A stretch of 64,000 nucleotides of DNA from Metallyticus violacea (taxonomy: Eukaryota; Arthropoda; Insecta; Mantodea; Metallyticidae). The translations under genes were made by a program, and so were the position numbers. Positions 47,271 through 59,030 of the stretch are shown in pieces (the first letter of the stretch is position 1; each line of letters begins with the position of its first letter). Where the stretch lies: contig CM060831.1 in assembly GCA_030762175.1 (NCBI GenBank), positions 77,815,001 to 77,879,000 on the forward strand. The letters run 5' to 3'. The notes beneath the pieces were generated by a model. The model was given only the letters and a program-made list of their open reading frames with translations. It had not been told where the DNA came from and ran no database searches.

Positions 47271-47467
47271 GTATAAATTAATTGCAATTCATTACTATAC
47301 AACGATTATTCTCAATTACTAGTGTAATGGCATATTATTTAAAAACATCATTCTACACGTCTTTATTTTTATAAAAGTGTGATTTTTTTGTGATAGAGAA
47401 GAAAGCTGCAAATGTAAATATCAGAGCATGTAACTTAGGCATCGGTGCTGTGCGAACAGGAAGCTTT

Positions 47468-47522
47468 CCTCCACGGCGCGAGTTTTCCTATGAGCGAAAT
47501 CCTCTTTGCTGCGCCGTGGAGG
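47468..47522. other. GC-rich hairpin with a perfect 12-bp stem
   Basis: CCTCCACGGCGC (47,468-47,479) is the exact inverse complement of GCGCCGTGGAGG (47,511-47,522); the loop is 31 bases. The stem extends by two G-T pairs at its base. It sits in a local GC-rich island (about 47,440-47,580) in otherwise AT-rich DNA. A strong plus-strand splice-donor match, CAG|GTATGT, lies at 47,572-47,580. Confidence 0.75.
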
Positions 47523-47580
47523 GGTTAGCAGGCCCGCTTGCTTACTGTCACAGTCGTAGCGCAGCTGTTCCCAGGTATGT

Positions 47581-49015
47581 GTGTGTGTGTTGTTCATTCT
47601 TAATTCGACAGTATACATAAAGTGTTTACAATGGCACCGCGTCTCTTTATGTACGATTAAGTGTTAACTCAGTGTTGAAAAAATCATAGAACTTTTTTTT
47701 TTTCTTTTTGGAGCATACAGTTGATTCTGTTACTTATGTGAATTAGTAGGGGGTTCATGGCCCCCTTGGTCCCCCGATATTATTCATCAGGTGCTGTGCC
47801 GATTTTTCAAAATGAACCACAGCGAGTGATGAATGATTTCCAAAACAGATGCCAAAAATGTATTGAGAATAAAGTGGTCAGTTTCAACACCTCGTTGATA
47901 ATTTCGTAAGTAATCTAATGAGCCTCTCAAATTGGTTTGTACTTTGTATGGTCGATTAGTTTCATTGTTGAACCTCCCGCTAATCATCGAGAACCGGTTA
48001 AATAGCGGCGCTCGAACACTCGGGGGGGAAACATAACTGAGCGCACAGGGTGTATCAAGGTCGAATTCCTAGATAGATATGCTGCATGCAGTTTGTTTGT
48101 GATACTTCAAATGATTACATGGTAGCTATGGCTCCAAGTTTGCAAACATCACTTGAAAAAGTATTGTGATTGTAGTATGGAGGAAGGTAAATTTGTCGAT
48201 TCGTCGGATTGCTAAAGAACTTGACTAAGTGCAATTGTTCTTACCCGCCATGCAGAGAATAGCCACGCAAAACTATAAAACGTGATAATAAATTAATTAG
48301 ATTTATCAGTAAAGGGAATAGATTTAAATTGCAACACAAACATGCCCAGACCTAGTAGAAGTGAACAAGAACACTGCTACCTGTTGAAACAACAAAAAGG
48401 AGATTCTCTGAAGAGCATATGACAGCGAAATCATCCACAAGAAGAAGGCACTTCAACGGGCTTAGACACCTACTTATTTAAAAGGCTAAATCCAAATAGC
48501 AGCGCTTTGGAAGTTTGCCGACATAAAAGACAGAAAATCTTCCAAAAGTGTGTTCTGCTAACTATTGAACATGCTGGCGATTCTATTATGGTTAGATATT
48601 TTTGTAGGAATGTGAAAACTGAAAGAAGTCATATCATAAAATTCTTCATCTCCTCTGAATTGGATGTAGTACGGAATAGTTTCACCTTGTAGCGCTTCAT
48701 TCCGCCGTTGCTCCTTCATCTCATTTCCATCTTCACCTTCATCATTCAGCGCAATGAAGTCCGCTGATGCTTGGTGCGCACTATGCTACTGTCCTCTGCC
48801 GCATGTGTCCGGAAACCCAATGCCTCACTCAGACAACAATATGGATACTGTATAGTACATAGCGAGAGGATGCTGAATTACCAAAGAAAACGCGAGCATA
48901 TGGATATCGTTCGTTCTAACTGTTAGCAAGATCGACTTTTCTACCCTCATGGCAATGCAGAAAAAAATGGCGGCCCTCATCGCCCTACTAATGCCAATAG
49001 CAATCACAAAACAAC
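47581..49015. other. Unassigned stretch
   Basis: No coding, SINE or transposase signature recognised. Two GC-richer patches (about 47,745-47,780 and 48,700-48,830) have no open frame of note. Confidence 0.45.
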
Positions 49016-49359
49016 TTTTACACAGTATTATGTTTACAAGATGACATTATTTATCATTAGAAAATGTTTTATAAGAATCTGAAATTGTTTGCAAACAATA
49101 TTTTTTTACATTTAAACGAAAAAAATATGAATTCGGCCTATATAAAGTCATGCATGTACAAAAAATGGCTAATCAATTACTGCCCACTGCCGTTTATTGC
49201 ACTTCATATAGTGAATTAATAAGAACAACAATAAACTATAACACCAACAACATGCATAAATAAGATGAACTTAATAAAGTATTTTTATTAGTGTAACAAG
49301 CATAAGTATTATTTTAAGCATATTTATTGCAGTGCCAAATCATACAAACACACATGGAT

Positions 49360-49360
<1 letters not shown>

Positions 49361-49391
<31 letters not shown>
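49361..49391. repeat. (TA)n microsatellite
   Basis: About 15 TA units, within the dispersed repeat's extra segment. Confidence 0.9.
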
Positions 49392-49393
<2 letters not shown>

Positions 49394-49729
49394 ATTTGAA
49401 TTTTGAATTTCGTAAAGCCATACAAATATAAAATGGTAGCTATTTATACCTAATTCAAATATCTCTACAAGTGGAACAAATAAATTTAATCAAACCACTG
49501 GAAAAGAAAATGTAATTCAAAATATAATTAGCCTTATAAATGTGAAAGAAAAAGTTGCAACCCATATCAAGAGCTCTGCTGTAAATGTAATTTTATCCGC
49601 ATAAGGAAGCTTCAATTGCTCTAATAAACTTTTTATTTTACCAGCTTTCTTCTCTATATTCAAATCATGATCTAGTGATAAACGTTCCTTGGCAACCTTT
49701 ATAAATTAAGTCACTCTTTCAATGAGCCG

Positions 49730-49730
<1 letters not shown>

Positions 49731-49790
<60 letters not shown>
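49731..49790. repeat. (TTA)n microsatellite
   Basis: About 20 units, giving an artefactual polyleucine frame. Confidence 0.95.
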
Positions 49791-50545
49791 GCAAGGGAAC
49801 TCACCAAATTGCCCAATTTGCTCCATCTGCTACATTTTAACTTCTATTTCCATAGCACTCCAAGATGTTCTCCACAGTCAAGCATAAATATTAAAAAAAA
49901 AAATTAACTAACTTCCAAATTACTGTACATCTAATTGACAACGGTGGGACAGCATCATATTTATCATCGTCTATTTTAATTACTTTTGCTTGGCAATAGT
50001 TATAAATGGGTGTACCTGTGTTTTCTTGCAAAAGAGTCGAAACATGTTATAACATCCTGCTCACACCGTTCATTTAAAACATCTTCATTTCGCTCCAAAA
50101 TCCACTTAATACGTCCTTTCCGATCTTTCCTTTCATTGCTAAACATATCTGTCACAAATGATGGTAGATTAGTGAAAATTACACAGGAAAAATGTTTACC
50201 TAGCCACAAATTTGGTACGAAATATTTAATACATCCTACAGTTTTACCATTAAATTCAAAATTTGCACGATGTATACTGTTTATTCACTTTCTTTAGGAA
50301 ATGTAAATATGGTAGTATGTGCTGCACTGCCAAATTGTAGGTACAAAAGGGCAAACAAAAGTGATCAATATTGTTACTAAACACTTCTATTACACAAGTT
50401 CCTGATGTAATTTCAGTAAATCAATGTTATTTAATAAAAAAATAAAACAACTAACACGCTATTGTTGATTTAGGAGTACTTCCAACTATAAACCCACAGT
50501 AATAAATCACGTAATTGCAACGAACCAAACAAACAAACAAATCCA

Positions 50546-52305
50546 TGTGCTTAATGGCAACAACCTCAACCGTCGCCATTTTCTGTACTATCGAATCCTC
50601 ATTGGGGTCTGAGTCAGTCCTGCCTTTATGTCAGTTAAGATAAACCGATGCTTGCCAATTTCGAAAGAGACACATTCCGTAAATAACAACACTTCGTTAA
50701 TATGCTGGGGGGGGGGGTTACATCAACATAATACATAATATCAGTTAGACATCAGTAAAGTCACGTAATAATAAATATATCACAAATCTTTCTCGTAGTT
50801 GTAATCCACCTTTCCTGCAAAATGTCCTTAAGCAATTATTTTTACAATATATTAGATTTTCTGTACAATTTTATAAAGTAGTTTTAATTATTCGTGTAAC
50901 ATTCATATATGCATTACGGAATAATAAACATATATATTTATTATTTTTTATCTACACACAACCCCATAGTAGATTCTAGAGGAGAACATTTCCTTCAATG
51001 TTTCTAAAATATAAAATTACATTGTTTCAAAAACCGTGGTATACTTTTCTTAAAGCATAAAGGAATTATAAATATATAAACTAAAATAATTAAAATAAAT
51101 ATTTATTATGCATGTTCGTAGATACAGTATTTTTACTCTGTCATCCTCTATTGTAGCATTGCAAGTAACGTTTTCTTCTCTTCCTCTGCCCAGTTGCAAG
51201 ATCGTTTATTTATTTTTTAAACATCTTTTCATATATGATGTAAAAAAATAAGAGCAACTGTAAGTTTATATATGCGCCGAAGCAAATTTAGCGTTTTTAC
51301 AAGATAGTCCATGGCTTAATTTAGTACTGGATTATTTAGCGTCTGTGGATACCGTCTGACTTATGTCGAGGTAATTTAGCACGGAGAAAGTCTGGTTTAA
51401 CGTGAAACCTATGAACATGGCCTTAGAAATTTAGAAAAATAAAAAATTACTCCAGTATTTCATTGCACATAAGTAACTATCAGGTATTAAATAGAGTCAT
51501 ACAGCCAAATACCTACGTAAAATGCACTTAATCTTAGCTGAAAACAATGATAATAGATACAATGTATTGTAAAGTGTCAAGCGGCAGCATAATTTAACTA
51601 TGAGCATATTTCGATTGAACCGTAGATTCGAGAATCTGGAAACAGTGCCTGTCAAATCCGTAGCGTGCGTAGATTTAAAAACGAACAACTGTGTGATGAG
51701 CCTACCATTATATATATGACCTAATCAAACTTATGGGAGTGGGTTGCTCCGTAATTAAAGATGAAGGTTCCCATCCATTTTCCAGTGAAGCATTTAAGAG
51801 GAAAAAATTATCCACGTGACTTTCTGTGATGCAGTCAGAAGACTGATGAAGCACAATTAAGTAGAGAAGAAAACTTAGCCAGCCTTGGTTTTCAGCAACG
51901 TTGGAACCTGGAAGTGTGGATAAACATATTTTGTTCTAATTACAAATGACAGAAGAAGGCACACAACATTTATTATGGACGTACTCCCAAGAAGAAGTAC
52001 AATTAGACACTTATAAGAGATGTGGTACAAGTAGGATGGAGCTCCTGCCCATTATGTTACTAAACCAGAAGTAATATAAATAATCTTTTCCCAAGAAGTG
52101 GATTGAAAGAGTAAAATGATCTTCCAGATGGCCGGTTATATTCATTCGAATTATTCCTTGTGAAATCGGACAGGACCGAAAATTATAAGAACAGATTTCG
52201 TATTGTTTTTTATTTTAATATTACAAAATATGAGATCTATGTTTCTGTAAAATGTGACGTCTTAGAACTAATAGTTTTCATTTAAAGTGGCCCTATAGAA
52301 CTCTG
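50546..52305. other. Unassigned AT-rich stretch
   Basis: A run of 10 G lies at about 50,707-50,717. No coding or repeat signature recognised. Confidence 0.5.
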
Positions 52306-52309
52306 AGAA

Positions 52310-52795
52310 ACCGCTCAAGAAGCAAAGCATGGAACTCGCATTCTGGAGGCACCAGTTCAAATCCCTTGGGACCGGTCAGTCTGATCTTGGGTTTTTTCGC
52401 AGCATCTCCTGGTTGCTCAGGAGAATCTGCGATGCATATTTCGCTCTCCCATTTCATTCTGTTGCTTCTGTTACAGGGCCGGAAGTGCCTGAAGAGGTGG
52501 ACTGGTTTTTGACTTGCGCTCTGTAAATCTTTCTATCCCGGCGTCTGGTATAGAAGCACACCTTCTGAGAGAGCCGAGCTGCTCCGCCAGCGCCAGGGTG
52601 TTCTATCTGGAAACATGTTAGCAGCTCTATGTTCGTGCCTCACCCCCCATGGAGCCTGCCGCTCGGTGTCTTCCTCACCTCACCCTTACTCTCAGAAATT
52701 CTTCCACTGGGGGCTTAGGCACAAACGGCCAGCCGTGAGCAAGACTGAAGTATAGGCTCCTAACAATCCTATCCAATCCTAATATGACGGTTTGT
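52310..52795 (+). mobile_element. Long tRNA-derived SINE, family C (about 480 bp)
   Basis: The tRNA-like head has AGCATGGAACTCGCATTCTG and the B box CAGTTCAAATCCC. A long middle with GGTTTTTTCGCAGCATC is followed by the 3' part GGGGGCTTAGGCACAAACGG, CCAGCCGTGAGCAAGACTGA and AGTATAGGCTCCTAACAATC. The 3' 70 bp and the head are shared with the shorter copy at 61,883-62,110, whose middle is much shorter, so the two are sub-families or one carries a large internal insertion or deletion. Confidence 0.75.
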
Positions 52796-53840
52796 AAACG
52801 TAGTAATTAATATAAAAATTAGAAAAAAATTATTTGCTGCACATTTGAATGCTTTTCTCCACCAGGGCAATGAAAATAAAAATATATGGCAAAATTGAAA
52901 AGTATTAAGACAAATAAATATAGGCTTCATATCTGTGCTCAAAGGTAAATGAGTACAAAAAAAAAGTCATACCCAAAAGTACAATTCTCATAAAACTGTC
53001 TTACATGACGATAGAGCTATTATCAGACAACAGCACTCTCAAGTCAAAGTAGTACAGCTGACTTCTCGCTTGGCCCTGATCAACCATGCGTGGGCGCAAC
53101 TAGCAAGACCCGCTTGCTTGCTATTTATTTATTTATTAGACTTTAACTCCCTTATTATGACGAAGGTTTAAAGGACGATGAATGAATGTTTGTTTAAATG
53201 AGTGATTAAATTAGCCAAGAACCCACAAGGCTTAAGTTACCTGGAATTCACATTTTCAAGATAAGGAAGATTTCGGAAGAAAAAAAAACTGTTAACCAGA
53301 CAACTCACCTTACAGAATTCATATTTGGAACTTCCGTATTAACACTGACCCACTGAGGCGGTCGCAAAACAGGCGTATTTCAAATGTAATTTAATGAAAT
53401 TACCAATTGGGAGTTCTTGATGAGACATCAAAATAATATTGACCATTTTTGTCAGAGAGAATAATAACTAGTTGATATTATTTATCTTGTTGACTTCCGT
53501 AGGAAGTTTATAAAACATGAATTAATTTATTCATCATTTACATTAGATATGTCACATATACATTTATAGAGCGTGTGCTATCAGCTATAATATCAGCTCT
53601 TTTTATATCTAGCTTTAGTCTTATCGAATTTACTTCTTGCGAACATTTTTATATTCACAAATATGCGATAAATTATGCGCAAAGATAGAACACAAATGGC
53701 CTTTCATATATTTATATTTTTAACTCTCTTTATGTAGAACAATATTCAAGGTAATACTAGTTTTTAAGATTCCTTGGTACTGAATAATTTTAAAAGAGCT
53801 TGCGCCAAGATCACACTGTCTGTCATGCAAATAAACAACG
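52796..53840. other. Unassigned AT-rich stretch
   Basis: A short (TATT)n run lies at 53,127-53,142. No gene recognised. Confidence 0.5.
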
Positions 53841-53842
53841 GT

Positions 53843-54205
53843 ACGAGGGTAGTTTAATAAGTAACTAATAGAGGGCAACAGTGACATACATGATCATTTT
53901 ATATATCACAATTGCTTGGTAACAACTCATTCTGATGTTAATTCATTGTTTTAGCACAAGCGCTTCGAGTACAGTAAAAAGAAGAAGAAGAAGAAGAAGA
54001 AGAAGAAGAAAAAGAAAAAGAAAAAGAAGAAGAAGAAGAAGAGCATTGGCGAAGTGATGCGATTCTTTTTTTCTAGAAAGAAATCCATTACATGAGTTTG
54101 CCTATATATTGGGTGACTTTGGGTAAATGACGCATCGAAGATGCACCACGTCCTGGAGCTCCAAATCATATGAGGCCAGAAAGCATCAATAAGAATTAGC
54201 AGTGC
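53843..54205 (+). mobile_element. Mariner relic, 5' part only
   Basis: It starts with ACGAGGGTAGTTTAATAAGT, similar to the terminal repeat of many insect mariners (ACGAGGGTxGTCCAAAAAGT), followed by a plausible 5' leader. Near 54,128-54,195 the plus strand gives RIEDAPRPGAPNHMRPESIN, matching the linker of the helix-turn-helix region (EDEPRPGRPxxxxTPENI). A long (GAA)n/(AAAG)n run at 53,980-54,042 lies where the N-terminus should be. The rest is missing: a family A SINE begins directly after. Confidence 0.55.
53980..54042. repeat. (GAA)n microsatellite
   Basis: About 20 units of GAA with some AAAG variants, inside the mariner relic. Confidence 0.92.
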
Positions 54206-54517
54206 CAAGTTTTTTTTTTTTTTCTTTTCTTTTCTTTCGAATGCTCTTTAACATATCAGGTCATTAGGGTCCCATTCAATTCAGGGCGTGAAACGGCCGA
54301 CAAACTTTGCTCAGAGGCCTCCCTTTTTTTCACGCTTGAGGTTCTTTTTCGTTTCGTAAATGTACGACACGGGATCTATGGCTTTACTTCCCTTCCGAAG
54401 GAAGCCATACTTAGGATTTTACGCCCGAAAAAAAAACCCATTGGTCTTGGCCGGGTTCGAACCCGCGATCTTGGGTTAACAGGCAAGTATAGTAACCACT
54501 ACACCACCAGGACCGAC
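54206..54517 (-). mobile_element. SINE family A, full-length copy
   Basis: Minus-strand head GTCGGTCCTGGTGGTGTAGT, B box GCGGGTTCGAACCC, family A body with two poly(A) or poly(T) expansions, 3' end TTAAAGAGCATTC and a T-run at 54,210-54,224. Target duplication not convincing. Confidence 0.87.
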
Positions 54518-55084
54518 AACAGATATCAGAAGAATTACAAATAAATAAATGATTTAACATTTGCATGTGAATGAATGCACATTTCGTCAAAAGATGTCGG
54601 GAAAGTGTGAATGCTGAAGAACACCTCTTTGAGCAACTACTCTAACAGATTAGTGAAATAAAATGATAATTGTGTGTATAGTTTATGAAAGTTTATCAGT
54701 AGAAGACTCGGGAAATTATGATCTAGAATGCTGCTGTTTTATCTCGCGCTCTACCGGCTTCCTCGCGCCCGCTTTCTCGTATCAAGCGTGACGCGAACTC
54801 TCAGTAGCTTCATATTTGCGAATCATTTGAGATATATCGCACGCATTTATTCCTTTTACATTGCTATATCAAATTTGTTCGCAGAACACAGGCGTATGAA
54901 TTCTGGGACATTCTGAATAAATGTGTTTCTGAGAAAGTACGGCAATCTGTAACTATACGTATACGCAATAGACAGCGATTTTATACAAGATAATAATCAC
55001 TGTTTTGTGAAAATATTTCTTTCGAGCAATGATTGATGCATTTGTTTTTTTCCGTCAAAGTGGTGCTAGCTTTCCTTTTGATTC
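54518..55084. other. Unassigned stretch
   Basis: No recognised feature. Confidence 0.5.
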
Positions 55085-55500
55085 CTTGAAAAACGGAAGA
55101 GGAAATGAGTATAGAACAAAAGAGAAAGAAATGAAAAATACAAGGGCAGGAAAGAAGGGCAAGTAAGGGAAAGGAAGGTGATGGAAAAGACGAGGAGAGG
55201 AGGAGGGGAGCTAAATGGTGGGATGAGAGGAGAGAGATGAAACTAGAGAGGAACAGAAAATTAGAGATAACAGGAGAAAAATACAGAAAGGTATTAGAAG
55301 AGGAAAAGAGGAGGAAAAAATAGAAAAAATGAGATAGTAAAAGTGAGCGAAAAAAGAAAAAGAATGGAAGTAAAGACAGTAGAGCATACTAGACGCCAGG
55401 AAAATGGAAAATTTGGGAGAGAGAAGCAATAAAAATGAGAAGGAAAAAAGATGGGGGGGGGGGAGAGAAGCGAACATAAAAGAGAAGAAAGAAACGTCTA
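55085..55500 (+). repeat. Purine-rich tract (about 400 bp)
   Basis: The plus strand is almost entirely A and G from about 55,087 to 55,500 (AGGAAGG, GAGAGGAG and AAAGAAAAAG runs), ending with a G10 run at about 55,452. The complementary strand gives long phenylalanine/serine-rich frames that are composition artefacts. Confidence 0.88.
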
Positions 55501-56335
55501 TCGTAATGATGTACGGTTGTGGCTTGTGAACCAAGGCTCATGCTTATTATCATGATATTCACTCTCGGCCTCAATGCTATTTATTTACTACTGATGTACT
55601 TTATTAGTGTTAACAATCTCATTTGTGTGTTCTGTATCTATTTACAGTCAATGTGAAAGCGTACATTTGGAAACTTCGTTTACAAGCTTTTCTCATCATT
55701 CGGCTTCCATTCTCTGTAACTGTGATACAAATGTCCCATGTTACCTGGAGCGGAAACTCGAGTTGTCCACCCCTTTAGTGCAGTTGACAGCAGAAGTATA
55801 CTTCCTCACAAGAGGCACTGCCCTTTCCGGAGGCGGAGAGGTGGCGGCAAGCGAAGTACCTCTCAAAATGTTCATTCGGCTCTGTTTGGTTAAGCTCTCA
55901 TCTCACCCGTTTGAAACTGCGTTTAAAGTCTGACTTTCTTAACTACTGGCCATGAAGCGTGTTCGGGCTGACATTGGCATTCCCTACTTTTGTCCATTTT
56001 TCTCTTTTTGTTCTTCCGCACTCACAGCTGTTTTTAGCAATCGCTGTGTTGCTTTTAGAAGTTGAATTGTGAGACATTTGTATTACATTTTTACATTTCC
56101 TTTCCTTTTATTGGATACTATGTAAAGTTTCCTTATAATTGTCAATAAACCTTCCCCGACATAGTCATTCATTAACGAATGCATTCGTATACTGACTACA
56201 TAAATAATAAAAATGCTTTAAAATGTGAAATAAAAAAGTTTGCAAGACGAATTGGATCTTTTATCCGTTTCTTATAAAAATTACTTCTCTATTTTCTATC
56301 GTATATACGATTAACAAAAATGTGTCATAGATTTG
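55501..56335. other. Unassigned stretch with a GC-richer island
   Basis: A 108-codon plus-strand frame spans 55,607-55,933; its GC-rich part (55,745-55,880) is not recognised. No splice-flanked conserved domain found. Confidence 0.4.
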
Positions 56336-56339
56336 TTGA

Positions 56340-57655
56340 AAAACTTATACCATAAAATACGTTCAATATACGTCAAGAACTAACCCTTCTTGAATGATCG
56401 TCATTTTCAACAACATACATTTACTTATGCTCATAATTTTGATAATCTTTGAGTCACTGTTGGACACAGTGTACCTGTCCCAGCGTTTCAGCCAATCTTT
56501 GAAGACATTCTGGAATCCATTATTTGGTAGGTTCTTTTGAATCATCTTTCTTCAATTGGGGATAAAGCAAACACTACATTGGCCAAATATGCACTTCACT
56601 TTTTAGTACGACGTTCAGCAACAATATTTGCGATGTGCTCATCCAGCTTGTCGTGCAGAAATGTGGCCTTGCAGAGTTTGTAGTATTGCCCAGTTACAGC
56701 TGTGTGTACAGGTGCGACACGCTGGTAAACCATTCCTTGAACATCAAAAAATGGGATGACCACACATTTCCCAGAAGAAACAATAACTTTTACTTTTTGT
56801 TGGTGATGATGGAGCTTTGCTGCTTGTTCATGATGTAGATTACCTTTGAAACCAACTCCGCATGTTTCTGTAACACGCGAACATCTTGTTCGATAATCAC
56901 CAGTCTTGGAACGCACTGTGCACCAACACGTCTCAGTTACCAACATTATTATTTATTTAGTCAACCCTGTCCGTGGCTGTTCAGCCATTTGACCTCGAGC
57001 CACCCAGCAGCGCAGGTAGATGTTCCATCCCTTTGATGTTCGGCAAAAGGAGACAGATCATCGTCAGCCAAACTTGTCGTAATGCGGAATCGAGATATAG
57101 CTATAGTTCTTGGAATTGGCCCACAGGTAGTTTTGGTTCCTTAGTAAAGTTGTTGATAGTGACCGATTCATGATTTTGGACGGCTCTGAGTATTGAGGGC
57201 TGTTCTTATGCAGCTCCCTGCTTTGCCAAATGTTACCAACATGTGAATGCCATCACATTTCTGAAATTGTTCTAAATGTTATTCAACAATCTTCTCTCAC
57301 AATGACAGCAGTGGTGTTAACGTTTTCTTCCATTAGAGCTCAACTGGAGCGTCAGGTCCACCTTCCTTTGAAAATGATTGCCTCCCCTCCTTAAACATTT
57401 TAAATCATCTCCAGTCTCCCAAAGGGAAAAGTAAACTCTCTACAGGTCTCAGCTTACGGCTTATTGAGACGAAAGCAGAATTTCAGAGCAGCTGCAGGGG
57501 AAACTGAACATGTCTTAACTTGCACACCTCTCACAGGGAACTGAAAGTGACAACAATGAAACTAGAATCGTTTACACATTACGCATTAAGCTAATTTAAT
57601 AATGCAAAGTTACATTTTAGCGCGGGAAATTATGCCCGTAAAAATATTTATATTT
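56340..57655 (-). mobile_element. Mariner relic, family M2, interrupted by a 285-bp insertion
   Basis: A 116-codon minus-strand frame (56,596-56,946) contains FFDVQGMVYQRVAPVHTAVT, the core segment before the second catalytic motif, then DEHIANIVAERRTK after loss of HHDNARP. The N-terminal part lies right of 57,240 (VIVREDC-like sequence near 57,290), and the outer end at 57,600-57,650 (TTTTAGCGCGGG, AAATTATGCCCGTAAAAATA) is the best preserved terminal sequence of the family. The C-terminal end near 56,470-56,500 is weak. Frames broken. Confidence 0.75.
56947..57231 (-). mobile_element. 285-bp retroposon-like insertion inside the M2 mariner
   Basis: Flanked by identical 11-bp repeats GTTACCAACAT (56,936-56,946 and 57,232-57,242), which rejoin the mariner sequence when one is removed. 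Read on the minus strand it ends in TAAATAAATAATA, an A-rich tail, so it probably came in by reverse transcription. It contains a run of codons on the minus strand reminiscent of the 3' end of a LINE open frame, but I cannot classify it. No tRNA boxes. Confidence 0.75.
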
Positions 57656-57917
57656 TGGATAATGCAAAATATAATTTATTAAATGTTTTTACATAAGAAT
57701 AGAATTTTTTTATAAATATATATAGAGAGTAACGCAAAACTTTCCTTTTATAATGTCTCAAAAGGATAAATCCGGACACAAATTGAACATATTTTACATG
57801 TTGGTGTTTCTTTTATTGAATTAAAATAAAAACTACTTTCGTTTCAGTCCCACAGCTTGGAAAGAACTGGCGCAGTGTTTTAAAATATAGCTCCAATTTC
57901 GTTTCACATTTAATGCA

Positions 57918-58112
57918 AACCGCCAACAGGCGCGCCAGGACCGTCCTCCCTGACTGAGATTTTTTCGAGGTTTCCCTCAGTCCTCATAAATGGCAAATGC
58001 CGGGGAGGTACCCTAAACTTAGGCCTGGAACGTTTCCTTCCTTAAAAATAAATTCTTTCCCTAAATATTATTTCATCTAATGTATCATTAGTGTCCACCA
58101 CCTGTGGTGTGA
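57918..58112 (+). mobile_element. SINE family B, copy lacking the tRNA-like head
   Basis: Begins ACCGCCAACAGGCG then jumps directly to the post-head sequence CGCCAGGACCGTCCTCCCTG, so the tRNA promoter region is deleted internally. The body continues normally to CACCTGTGGTGTGAAA, where the next copy starts. Confidence 0.85.
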
Positions 58113-58455
58113 AACCGCCACGGGTGGCCGAGGTCGTTAAGGCACGGACTCGTGAGCGGGAGGTCTGCGGTTCGAATCCCGCCAGGACCGTCCTCCCTGA
58201 CTGGGGTTTTTTCCAGGTTTTCCTCAGTCTTCATAACTGGCAAATGCCGGGGAGGTACCTAAACTTAGGCCTGGAACGCTTCCTTCCTTAAAAAAAAAAA
58301 AAAAAAAAATATCCTTTCCCAATTTATCATTTCATCTCATGTATCATCAGTGTCCACCGCCTGTGGTGCCTCAGTAGTAAAAACGGGCGTTAAACACTAC
58401 TCAAAAAAAAAAAACCTGTGGTGTCCCAGTAGCAAAAAAACGGGCGTTAAACAAT
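58113..58455 (+). mobile_element. SINE family B, full-length copy plus an extra 3' end
   Basis: Head CCGCCACGGGTGGCCGAGGT, B box CTGCGGTTCGAATCCCGCC, body with GGTACCTAAACTTAGGCC, an internal A-run (58,291-58,309) and the 3' end AAAACGGGCGTTAAACACT. After an A12 run the last 40 bp are repeated once more (CCTGTGGTGTCCCAGTAGC to GCGTTAAACAAT). With the copy before it this forms a head-to-tail cluster of two and a fraction. Confidence 0.9.
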
Positions 58456-59030
58456 ATTTATTCATACACATAGTGTGTCTAGAGCTGTATTCATGATAGC
58501 TGCTATTTACTTTGATTTGATGAAGGAAAACTTGTATTGTTATATAGCCCACGGTTTCAGTAACATTTGATAATACGGCAGGAATGCAACTGAATGCTAA
58601 AGCACCACGATTCACATATGGGAATGTGTATGTTCTGTCCTTCCAGGGGAGTGAAGCACTTCCTTGCGTCTCTGCGTTTCTTCAGAGAGCCAAATATGGG
58701 TCGGGATTCTGTGAGTACGAGCCTCAATAGAGTACCCTACATGGCTGGTATAAAACTTTGCTTTGGAATTAGTATAAAAACTACAACAAATTGCAAATTG
58801 ACGATTAAAGGGACAAAATGCAAAATATAGGTCTTCACAAGTGGGCTTACATTAACTGGCAATGTTTTGCTTGGAATTGCACTACGTTCCCGGTTTAATC
58901 CTATAGGAAGAATTTCGCAAACGAACTAAAAACAAAAATTAAAGTGTACCAAAAATTAAATTGAAGAATTGATGAACTGGAACAGTACTTTGTGGGCCCT
59001 CACTTAGAGTAGCAAGCGGTGAAAATAGAT
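58456..59030. other. Unassigned stretch
   Basis: No recognised feature. Confidence 0.5.

Larger units (their letters stand above)
49020..50545. repeat. Unclassified dispersed repeat, copy 2
   Basis: Blocks 49,020-49,110 and 49,930-50,545 match copy 1 at 22,590-23,385 in the same orientation. Between the blocks, this copy has about 820 bp, including two microsatellites, where copy 1 has about 115 bp. The minus strand of 50,000-50,209 holds a 69-codon open frame (FTNLPSFVTDMFSNERKDRK, later RNEDVLNERCEQDVI) that is broken in copy 1, so this copy is closer to the ancestral coding state. Protein family not recognised. Confidence 0.65.

Noticed and set aside
46973..47281. 102-codon Phe/Leu/Ser-rich plus-strand frame resembling a membrane protein
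   Set aside because: Entirely explained by the pyrimidine tract, where stop codons are rare by composition.
49722..49907. Open frame with a long leucine run
   Set aside because: It is the (TTA)n microsatellite read as codons.
55211..55534. 107-codon hydrophobic minus-strand frame
   Set aside because: Complement of the purine-rich tract; a composition artefact.
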